A DNA stretch of 64,000 bases from Zygnema cylindricum (Eukaryota > Streptophyta > Zygnematophyceae > Zygnematales > Zygnemataceae): contig JBBHKE010003348.1 of NCBI GenBank assembly GCA_037447655.1, positions 1 through 64,000 of the forward strand, written 5' to 3'. Below are positions 24,948 through 35,821 of this stretch, piece by piece. The translations under genes were made by a program, and so were the position numbers. Numbering within the stretch: position 1 is the stretch's first letter; every line of letters starts with the position of its first letter. Under the pieces are notes generated by a model. The model searched no databases, had not been told where the DNA came from, and saw nothing but the letters and a program-made list of their open reading frames with translations.

Positions 24948-26330
24948 GATTGTGAGAGTTTATGACATTTGTATGGGAGTCTCGTGAGACTTTCTGCTCT
25001 TTTTACATACAGTTGATAGTAACATAGGCAAATTAACCTGCAATAATTTTTGATTCATATGGGAAACAACAACAAATGAGAATAATTTTACCAGCAACGC
25101 TAGGGTAGATTTTGTCAATTTTGTCAATTTTGTCATTTCTTTTGTTCAGAAAAAGTTTATTTGGCCGTTAAAATGATCGCTTGGACCTTTTTTGGCTCAT
25201 TTGCACTAAGGGCATTTTGATTTTCAATTATATAGCCTTTTTTGCTTCTACACAGCTAATGTTCATCTATTGCGACTTCGAATTGGAATTTTCTGGTTAT
25301 TTGTGATATGGTTTTTTTGGTTTTGTATCGTTCTTTGCTCCATTTACTTCTTCACGGAGATGATTTGCGACTTGTACTGTTTCTTGTTCCGTCATGTCCA
25401 TAAATGATTCATGAAAATAATGATTCTTGAGAAATATTATTAAAATTTTAACCTTCAAACATTGAATATTTGGCATCTCTTTTGCTGCATCCCAGAAAAA
25501 AAAAAAATGAAGAGATACAAACTATACGATACTCATTTTATCATAAAATAGAAAAATCGGGATATAATAAAGCCTGTTTGAGGTACGTTTCTTTTAGAAT
25601 TGTAGCATATCAAAGCAAGTGGAATGGAAAGGCTTTCCCTGTCCTGTTTTTGTTGTTGATATCAGTTTGCAAGAAGAAACAGTCCTGATATCGGCTTTCT
25701 TGAAGGCAGGTTTTAGAGCAAAAAAGACCACTCTATAGTGTCAAAATTCTTTCTCCCTCTCGTCTTTCCTGTACTTCACAGGCCCACCCATAGACGGTCC
25801 CTAACTTACTCGTTTTTTACTTTACACTTTTTTTATTGTGTGCATTTCTTTTTCATTTCCTATTCGATTTTTGTTTTTTTTTTTTTGGGTTTCGGTTTTG
25901 TATTTTGACTTACATATTAAACGGTTTTTTTTTTTAGTTTGTTTACATTATCCGTTTTTTTCCGCGTTTTTTGTTTTTTAACTTCTTTTTGGTTCTTTTG
26001 AGCGAGGTCAGATGGACTCTCTCCACTTTCGGTTATGGAGATACCAACGACTTGGGTTGGAGTCAGGTTCAACAGATAAGGACATAGGCTTTGAATCCAG
26101 ACAGATAAGATTCAGACAAGATTTAGTTGATACAGATGAGATTTAGTGATTTAGTTGATTCAGATGAGATTTAGTCATTTAGTTTGTCACCGTCGATCAG
26201 AGGTGTCTGAATATGTAACAAATGGCTCTTAAAGTAGAAATCACTTCCCTTAGGTTGCAAGGGATCCTCCGATCTTTAAAAAAACCGATTCTTTGGAAGA
26301 CTCAACACATGCGAGATTGTCGGTAAAGTC
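24948..26330. other. Intergenic, AT-rich
   Basis: Poly-T/A-rich non-coding sequence, including T-runs at about 25870-25890 and 25928-25940. Tandem GATTTAGT(T/C)GATTCAGATGA-like words occur at 26120-26180. Nothing else is supportable. Confidence 0.45.
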
Positions 26331-26379
26331 TCCTTGTTCCCCTCTCTCTCTCTCTCTCTCAAGTGGTTACTTGGAATGG

Positions 26380-26867
26380 TGGGTGATTTAGCACGTCACT
26401 CATCAATGAGAACAATACCACAAGCGAGCCACTACCACAACTGCTATAACAAAAAGATGATGAAAGAGGCAAAGAGAATTGAAGACAGATTTCATGCTCA
26501 CTGTGTGGAGACAGACCTCCAACGACGATTCCCTCCGATTCTTCGCGTGCCCGTCTTCTCTCTTGTGGCGGACTTGGTTCTGGGTCTTGGCTTTCGCTAC
26601 ACCGATTTTTTCCACTCTCCGATTCTCACCAGCTCAGTTCACCACCGCCCTCCGGTTTCGCCTTGGCCTCCCCCATCCTCCTTTACTTGGCTCTCTTGTT
26701 TGTGCATGTGGTAGCGTCTTAGGGACCGATGGTGTCCATTTGCTTCGTTGCTCCCATGGGGGAGATTTGATCCAGGCGCACGACACTATTCGCGATGCCG
26801 TTGCGACTATCGCTTCAGAGGGGGGCTTTTCTGTGCGTCGCCGCAGATTTACTCTTTTGGAATAGCA
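26380..26867 (+). pseudogene. LINE-type reverse transcriptase, C-terminal remnant
   Basis: Two overlapping frames carry pieces of one protein, so the copy is frameshifted: upstream ARHSSMRTIPQASHYHNC... to about 26560, then a frame ending at 26865. The second frame has the tail typical of non-LTR retrotransposon polyproteins: SPAQFTTALRFRLGLP, then CACGSVLGTDGVHLLRCSHG (a Cys/His zinc-knuckle-like motif) and HDTIRDAVATIASEGGFSVR. The catalytic reverse transcriptase core is absent. The remnant is dead. Confidence 0.72.
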
Positions 26868-27746
26868 TAATCGCTACATAATATATCCACAGTTAGCAAC
26901 GACTAAAGAACAAAGATAATGCAAATATACATATAGCTCACAGTTTCCAAGATTAAGCCAACCACTATTTGTTCTTCAAACCCTAGACAAAAAGGAACAT
27001 TTTTCCACAATTGAAACAAGCAATAGATGTAAAATAGGTGAAGAACTTTTTCAGACACTACCCCATAATTTACACCTTTTGTGCATATTACACAAAAAAA
27101 TACAATACTTTTAATTTATGCGTTGAACACTCCACTGTGCGCACCGTCATTTTTACCAATATAATTCCTCAATTTCACATCTATTCACCGTCATAATCCA
27201 TGAATAAGCAAAATATATATTATCCCATTGCAGCCATAAACACATTACACCAAAACTATGATTCACAATCCAGCAATAATTCACCTTATTTTCTGAAACT
27301 CAAACTGTACATTTACACCTCCCCGGCGTTTTGTTACCTTCCCAGAGGATCATATAATGAACATTTGTTCGTCTCTTAATCCCAAGAAACATTTTCTTAG
27401 GCTTTGGGGCTTTTGTTGCAGCTGGCAAGAACCCAGCGGCTAGATAAAGACAAAAAAACTGCTCCACCTCTTAACCACAAAGAATAAAAATATCGACCTT
27501 ACTCACGCTGACATACCAGCATAAAAAAAAAACTTAGCACAAATCGAAACCGATACAGATCTTTCTGTTGACGGGACTCTCCTTTTTTTTTGGACATATT
27601 GGGTCTCTCTTCAGTCTACGGCTTTGCCTGATCACACTTTTGACCCGAGTGAACCCAATATTTTATATCGAGGGAACCTTTTCCTTGGATAATTTTTTTT
27701 CTTGACCAGCTCTTTACCTGATTGAAAAAAAAAGAAATTAATTTTT
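26868..27746. other. Intergenic, 3' flank of AGPase gene
   Basis: AT-rich, with no exon-like segment. It should contain the AGPase 3' UTR near 27600-27746. Confidence 0.4.
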
Positions 27747-30700
27747 CTAAATCACCGTGTTGTCAAGAATAGTTCCGTTCTTGATAACGACAGTGATTCC
27801 ACTTCGAATATAGAATCCTTCAGTTGACCTGTTAGATTCTTGGACATCCTGTCATAAGAAAATAACAAATCAAAGAAAGTTAGTCATGAAAACCTTCGTA
27901 CATCAATGAACTCCCAAAAAACCTAAAAGAAAAGGCTTAAAAAAGTCAAAAACCACCACAGTCACTGTTACATGTAACTATTAGAAGTCCACTATACAAC
28001 AAAAGTTACAAGTCTTCAATAACACATTCCAATGTGGGAATTTTTTGGTTTACTTACATCTGTATTGGCAATAACCACATTACTTCCAATACGAGCGTTC
28101 TTATCGATAATAGCTTTCCTGAAAACGCAAGACACGAAAAGTTGAGATCATTAACTCCCACTCTTTGTAAGAAAACCATGAATTATTCCTGTTGACCTTA
28201 AAAAAAAAAGCCTTCCAAAACGTCGAACGGATATCGGCTTTGATCTGAAAGTTAAAAAGTTAATCTGGCGGTTTAAAAGTGCTTTTACATGTACATACTA
28301 TTCACGTAGGTAAGGTGTGAAATGTCAAACACAGATTGGAAAAAGTGGATAACATGTGGAAAATACCTGATCTTGGTGTTCTTTCCAATACCCACGGGAA
28401 CTTTGCCTGCCGCGAGAAGAGCTGCCCTCTCTGCATCTGTCTCGTAGTAATCAGCTCCAACAATCATTGTCTCCTGCAAAATTCACAGCCCAAACCAAAA
28501 AGTCTTCAGAAACGTACAGAGAAACAATCAAATTTACAATAACAAAAAGGGGCCGCAAAGTAAAGAAAGCAAACAAGAGCATGGGAAACAATGAGAAAAA
28601 CGTCAAAAGTGTACACAAAAGTGTAAAAACACCTAAAAGAGCCGAAAAAACCCAGTTCAAATTACAGCCTTCATGTTTTTTTAAGTCAAAATGTAAACCT
28701 GAATATGCTCCAATTATGAATGAGCGTAACACAAAATACTAATGTTGGGTATCGGGTAAATTAATATCGCGATAAGCTCAATATTCGATATATCGATCGG
28801 TCAGAGGCCCTCAATAAATCGTACCGGTACCAACATATTATATCGCGAAATATTTGGTAAAAGGTGGGTGTCCGTACAGATCCAATACGGAATACCGTAC
28901 GGAAAATCTTTGCCCCCCCCCACTGAGCGCGCGCCACGGGGGTTAGGGTTGGAATTTTTTTTTGACCTAGCGTCACTTTGATATATCGCGATTGAAATAT
29001 ATCGTGATATCAGCCGATATATCGCAGAAATATCGCGATATTAAGCTCCTCGATTTATCGAAGCGATAAATCGATTATCGGGTACCCAAATTTTGACACA
29101 TATCGAATATCGGCAAGGGGCCCTCGATACCCAACATTACAAAATACTCGTTTGGTAAAGGAATAAAAAGGGGTATGCAGTTTCACCAATCACCTCTGAT
29201 AAAGTAAGGCGTGATTCTATATACAAGCATTGATAAAGACATAACAAGCTGTCAATCCCGCTAAACCATAAAACTTGTAAAATTTAAGGAAAAAAAAAAA
29301 CTGGAGGATTCTGACACCAAAATTTGTTATCTTTATATCCAGAGTGTTGCTATAACTGATATAACAATTTTGATTCTCCTTCGTTCCCCTTGAATATATT
29401 TCTGAACTTGTAGGGGAAGACAAAGAAGTAAAAGCTTAGCATCAATTACCACCGACTATATTCCATCAACCCCCCAGTCCTATTGTTGTGCAATATTGAC
29501 AGAGAAATTAAAGCTACAACACTCACTCTGATTTCTACTCCCTCCTCCAGTCTGGATCTGATTCCCACAACACTCCCCTCCACGCTACAGGACTTCAAGA
29601 AGCATCCGTGAGAAATGATAGATTTTACAACCTGTGAAAGAAAATAAAAGTTTCAACATAGAAGTCAGAATGTCAGTTAGAAATTGAACCAAAGACAAAC
29701 ACTCAGCAAAAAAATCCCCATCAAAACTGAAAAACTCGTACATTAGCAGGAAAAGAAGCAGCCGATAACCTTTAATCTGCTGAAACTGAATAATATCCCA
29801 GTTGAATTTGCCTTACTAACCAAACTGTGTAAAAAATCCATAAATAAATGAACCATACTCCAGCTACTTTAAACATATCGGTGTCCAGATGCTGCAATAT
29901 TTTCCACTGACAAAAACTACAAAACCCAGCTTTGATCTGGAAAATTTCAGAAAATCTCAATTCCCCTAACCACAAATCTGCATATCCTCAATTTAAAGAC
30001 TCCATGGTGCACTCCAACCTCTAACATATCTTAGAGTACACTTACTCTGCACTTCTCGATTTGTGTGGGAGGAAGATAACGAGGTGAAGTGAAGATGGGC
30101 TTCTTTTCATCGAAGAAACGGAAGCTTGCATCCTGTTCACAAAAATCCAGGAGAATCTCAGAGGGGTGGATAGAAAAATGACACTCGGAGGATGTAGAGA
30201 TTGAAATTGCTTTTGATTGCATTGGCAACTATTCTAATGGTCAAGACCTCAGATCCAATCAGGTTCTCTTTATAAACATATACACATACATACAAAGGGT
30301 AAACTAGTGAGTTCAAAACATGAAAATGAGCTTCGACTAGTATCAATGGATAAACAAAGAAAAACGGAAAAATAAATCTACATCATCAGTATTAAGTATG
30401 TGCAGTAAATTACACATAAACAAACATAGGAGAGCCAGTACCTCAGAGGCAAGGTTGAGATTTGCTTCAAAAAATGACTCAATTGTTCCAATGTCTTCCC
30501 AGTAACCGTCAAAAAGATATGCCTGCAACACCCCAACAGACGATCCACTTAGTGAACAATCCACTGGAAATCTACTTGAGGAATCAATCCGAGTTCACTG
30601 CATGCCCATAACCTATCCAGCTTAGCTGGACTTTGGCGGGAATCAACTCTCCAGCCAAGTCTTGTCAGGAATACATTCCCTGCAAATGATATAGGGGTAA

Positions 30701-33076
30701 GATTCTGAAAGATACTTGCTCACATGCGTCATTCTTGCATCAGAAAAAAGTCAACACAGCCAAGAACACCAGCTAAAAGGGAACTTCATTTAAGAACATG
30801 ATATGAACAAACATAATAATACAGTAGTGTAGGATAAAAGACGTCAAAAAGATATATAACAGGTCTGTGGAAGTAAGTGGAGAGAGACTGACCTGAACAT
30901 TGTACTCTGCTGCGGAAGCAGGGATAATTTCCCCACCAAAGTCATTAGATGTGGGATACCTCCACCTGCATGGCAAAATGAAGTTTCAGAAACAAGTACA
31001 GCCAACCCTTGGAAGATGGACAATTGGAATTCTTAGACTCATACAAAAGGTCAATTCTTACCCTGCCAGAGGGAAAAAGCGGTACGACTGATGGGGGAAA
31101 GAATGACGAAAAGGGACAGAGGAAAGAGGAAAATGAAAGAAAAAGTGAAAAACAAACCCATCAACTGCATGATTTGACTGACCATTACAACTGTACTTGA
31201 AATGACATCAACATGAGAACTAGATCCCCTAAGCATCAAGTTACTTAATTAGTTTAGTCCCCTTCACAAACATAATTGCAAAAAGTAAATCACATATTTG
31301 CATAGCCAAAAGGAAGCCACCGCTTACCGCAAAAGCTTGAGGAGGATGTCCTTCTTGAACACATAAATACCCATAGAAGCTATGTATGGAAATTTTGCGG
31401 CCTGCTCTTTGTCAAGACCCAAAATAGATGTATCCACAGCCTGTATTGCAACCAAAGATGAAATTAGCAGTCACCAATATAACACCTAAAAATGTCAATA
31501 CTTAAAATAGACAAATAATAAACCTTTTCTATTCAGACACATACAAGAGAAAAATAAAACATAAGATTACTGCTGCCTTCATTGTGAGTGACTGTCATGA
31601 GATCATTGTCACTGTTCCTTTTAAATCAGATTTGTCATAAATCACTTACCATTGCCTTCAAATCGGCACCTTTGGGTTTCTCAGCAAATGAAACGACTCT
31701 ACCAGATCCGTCAATCTTCATAAGACCAAAATCGGATGCACGGCTGGAAACACAAAAACCAAGAGAACAACAAATTATCAGGAAAAGCAAATGCAATAAC
31801 AATATAGTAAACCTTTTGCATTAAACTGACAACAGGCAGACGACATAAAATAATGAATATAAATAAATATATTACAATACATTCCTAATCCATAAAATGC
31901 TACCTGCATCATAACCTCAAACTTTAAAAAAATAGGCAACTTTGGACCACATTATAAAATAGCTTTTCCAAGCCACATAGGCACATTAGACAATCAGACG
32001 GACCATCATAGGGCCATCATAGGGCCATCATCATTCAATGAATGATCTATGCCAATTTACAGAATAGGTTTGAGCAAAGCCCTTGCAGTTCCAGCTCAGC
32101 CCAAGCTAGTGGTAAATATGATCCGCACGATTAACTATATCCAGCAACCAGAAATTCAGGCATCATTCAACCTCATCCGTGCACACAAATTGCCTCATTT
32201 GTATCCGTCTGATCATGCCAGTTATCTATCCTGCCATAGGCGAAAAATTATGCACCAAAAGAGGCTGGGCCCAGCAGTGTATAAACAAGTGACTTTAAAT
32301 AGACAGACCAAAGTAAACAAGTGCAACTAACTTCTGAAAGATGTGATGAGCCAACAATATACCTGTCATCCATGGGCACAACTGAAATGGTAATGTCAGC
32401 TCCAGTGTCCTTGTGTTTCTGCAGCAGCACAAACCCACCAGAAAAACATACAGCTTCAAACCAGTTTGCAACATTTTACCAAACCTGTTCACAAAATGGC
32501 CCCAGCCTGCTAGAAATTTTCACAGACCTTTCTAGATTAGCCCCCCTGTCCATACCCTAATCCTGATAGCAGCATACGAAATCATTCTTATGATGGCTCA
32601 CGGCTCACATACAAAGTGTAACTAGCATTTTTTTTCCCCGGTAGAGACTTCTAACTCCTTCAAATAAAATGTCAAACATTTTCCTTAAGACCTATGGTAA
32701 TCCAACATGATAACCCTGAGGCTTGTAAGGGGTCAAGTAAAAAGGCTTGCCTGCACAAAGTCCATGTAGTCCATACGGTAGAGATGGTCGCCAGACAAGA
32801 TGACAATGTCCTCCACATTCTTGTTCTTGTTGTCCTGTTCATGTTACCACATGATGTTACCACATGAAAAATGAGCATAGAAGCAGACCGAAAACAAGAG
32901 AATGACATCCAGAATGGTTAAAAACAAGGCTTATTTCAGCTAATGGACGGAGGGAGAGCAAGAGAGGGAGAGCGAGAGAGGGAGGAGGAGAGAGGGGGAT
33001 CAGGATCAAATCAGGCGACATCAGATCAGAGATCCGGAATCCTTCAGAACAATCCGCCAGGAGATCCGGCAGAACG

Positions 33077-33133
<57 letters not shown>

Positions 33134-34591
33134 AGAATCACTGATGATGGTGACCTTACCTCGATAAGCCACGAAAACTGTCTGACAGCATCAGCTGTTC
33201 CTTGGAACCAGTTAGAGCCAGTCACCGGCGTTTGAGTTGCGCTCAAGGCCTGAACCATCAACAATAAGAAACCTCCGAAACATCAACTACAGCTATTTAA
33301 AGTAAATAATACCTGACCATAAAACAGAACAAAGGTACATTTGATATGAAATCCTTTTCTCACTTCTAACAGAAGGTATCTGCTACTATGAGTTTGAGCA
33401 GTTAAAAAAAAAGCATCCGTCATTGGAATTACCAAGCTTTACTGCATTAAACAGTTCAGAAGATGAATAAACACGGACAGCTTACCTCCACGAAACCATC
33501 TGAAAAGTTGACATTATTTCCAAAGTTGTATGTCCTTGCCAAATGTCGGTTCAAGGAAGTTGAATTGAACTGAGTCAAAATGTAAACCTTGTTGATTCCA
33601 CTGTTGATGCAATTGCTCATAGGGACATCAATAAGACGGTAAGCTCCACCAATAGGCACCTGCCGATGTGGACAACATTTACAAACCATCAGAAGGACAT
33701 AATGAAAAACTGTCGTTGTTTCGCAGTAACAATAGAGGCAAAAAGTTAACTACAATGCAAAAGGTAAATTGACAGCAAAACAGAACAAGTCAGGATTTGA
33801 CAGCGATTAACGGAGCTTACAGCAGGCTTGGCTCTGGTTTTTGTCAAGGGAAACAGCCTTGTTCCGGCACCGCCTCCAAGGATGATAGAAACAACTGACT
33901 TCGGGTCAGCCCTCTGCTTGCTGAACGTCTGAGTCTGTTCAGAAAAAAAAACAGAGATTTGTAATAGTAAGTTACATAACTTTCCAGCATCCTCCCTGAG
34001 AAATGCTGTTGGTAAAAAAAACAACCTAAGTTTGCAATGGTAAGCTACAAAACATAACGAGTTTCCAGCTTCATCTTCACAGAGACGTCGTCGATCCCTA
34101 GTATGGTAAAAACTACAAAGTTGCGAATAAACAGCTTTCATAATTTTTTTCCTGTATGTATGTGCACATGCGTCCATACACAATAAGCACCTGATGTTAT
34201 CCACGAGGCGGTGTCATAATCTACTCAGAGAAAAATGAGCTGTTTCAAACTAACATCTGAACGAATCAGGTTCCCTATGTTGCTCTATTTAGAGCCTATC
34301 CTCTGCAAATCACTGCAACAGAAGTAGCGAGAAATCCGAACTTACCACTGCTTCTTTACTGACAGAAAGGCTTTCTGGAATACTGTCAGCAAGGATGGCA
34401 GCTGGCTGGAGAGAACGCTTCTGCACACGCTTAGAGCTTTTGGTAACCAGACTCTGTAAACGACTTCCAGAGACTGAACTCTTTCCAAAACCTGCTACGC
34501 GTTGCTCTCCTAAGAACTCATTTTCCCCGCCAAGTGCGGCTCTAGTGAAAATCGGCGTGGAGCTAAGGCTCAGCGACGCCGCTGCCGCCAT
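27747..34591 (-). CDS. APL: Glucose-1-phosphate adenylyltransferase (ADP-glucose pyrophosphorylase) large subunit, plastid
   Basis: Fifteen exons (minus): 34591-34346, 33934-33821, 33659-33486, 33249-33160, 32834-32751, 32418-32363, 31743-31650, 31440-31328, 30965-30893, 30522-30442, 30132-30046, 29631-29527, 28473-28367, 28118-28058, 27848-27747. The product has 528 residues, all phases agree, and the length is normal for the family. It makes ADP-glucose from ATP and glucose-1-phosphate, the committed step of starch synthesis, as a heterotetramer with the small subunit. The first about 75 residues are a Ser/Ala/Arg-rich plastid transit peptide. Large-subunit marks are [36 protein letters not shown] and the beta-helix end [13 protein letters not shown]. 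The segment [20 protein letters not shown] keeps the Arg and Lys that catalytic small subunits have and many plant large subunits lost. The intron after 32751 has a GC donor. Confidence 0.96.
28741..29138. mobile_element. MITE with 10-bp target duplication (MULE-like)
   Basis: A 398-bp insertion lies in an AGPase intron. It starts AATGTTGGGTATCG and ends with the exact inverse CGATACCCAACATT, a 14-bp perfect terminal inverted repeat. It is flanked by identical ACAAAATACT at 28731-28740 and 29139-29148. A 9-11-bp target duplication is typical of Mutator-like elements. The interior is made of ATATCGCGATAT/CGATATATCG palindromic words and has no transposase, so it is non-autonomous. Perfect flanks suggest recent insertion. 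Confidence 0.9.
33078..33132. repeat. (GA)n microsatellite in AGPase intron
   Basis: Uninterrupted GA repeat of about 26 units between the exons 33249-33160 and 32834-32751, preceded by less regular GAGAGG sequence from 32945. Confidence 0.95.
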
Positions 34592-35821
34592 GGTCGTTGC
34601 TTAGATGGAGTTACTGAGCTTCAGCAGATAATTCGCTAAATTTTTCTGTGCGGTTCTTCTGGGCAGTTTTTCTGTGTAGCTTTCCTTATTAGATTGACAA
34701 TCTCTTCTGCTACTGTAGTTCTGGGAGCAAAAGGTTTGACAGGAGAAGCAGGTATCGGAAATGCTGTGGATGGATTAGATGCTAGGAATCTGGCCGGATC
34801 GCTCGTGCGACTAGACGTCCGGAACTTCGCGCCAAATGAGGATAGAAAAAACGGGGAAGGGGTTTAACTCTGGCTCGCAAGATATTTGTTCTGATTTTGA
34901 GGGGTCCAAGTGAGCAGTCTGTATGGGTGAAAACCGCTCTCCCGCGGATGACGGGTGGAAAGCCGATAAGCAATGTCCGCGTGTCGTGGCCGAAACTCTG
35001 CCACGTCATCGTAAGACTACAGCAGCGCCACGCTCGTGATCGCAGAAATAAAAGTGCATTTTGAAAAATGGGGGACAACGACAGAAGATTCGATTAAAAG
35101 TAGGAAGTGGACAGAAATGGAAGGGCTCAGGTTCGAGCCACGTTGGGCGGCAGAGCCAATGATAGACGATCATTTAGATTTAGTGGAAAGATTCTCACCT
35201 GATCTTGGGACGATCCAATTGTGCGTCAAGCCAAGCGTGCCACATTACACGGCTCTGCCGCTCTGGCATGCCATGTCACGCCTTTGCACGCGTGGCCAAC
35301 GGTCCATCTGTCCGGCGATCAACTCGTGTGAATGATTCTCTGACAGTTTCATTGCACTTCCGTTTCCAATGTTAAAGTGTAAAACACTAAAACTGCTTGT
35401 GGTGGGTTTCAACTTTCAACTTTCAACACCCTACATGTGTCATCATTTTCAAGCATCCTACGTGGCATTACCTTAAAATCATTCCTTCAAAAGTCGGATT
35501 TTAGATCCTCCGTACAGATATTTAGACGGTTTGTCCCTTTGTGATTTGTCGTTTGACATTCAAATATCAGTGCATATTGTCGTCGTTTGCGACAGCATGC
35601 GCAACATCAGCTCACATGTCTACTCAGTTACCGTAATACGAATAGTCGTAACTTGCACATAATTACTCCCCGTCTGCTGACCGTACATTCATCATTACGC
35701 AGGCACACAGAACTGTACATAGAACACTTTTAGGTTTCGCGTTTCGGTAAAAGGAAGCCATCCCGCCATCCGCTTCGCCCAAACCTTTTTTTTTTTTTCA
35801 AGGAAGCATCTCTTCTCAACC
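34592..35821. promoter_or_regulatory. Bidirectional promoter region between AGPase and DBR1
   Basis: The start codons face away from each other about 1.2 kb apart, so both 5' regions are here. A TTTCAAC(TT) triplet repeat lies at about 35408-35428. A 99-codon open frame at 35036-35335 shows no family resemblance and is not called. No TATA box is obvious. Confidence 0.5.

Noticed and set aside
35036-35335. 99-codon frame between AGPase and DBR1
   Set aside because: No family resemblance, overlaps the expected promoters of both genes.
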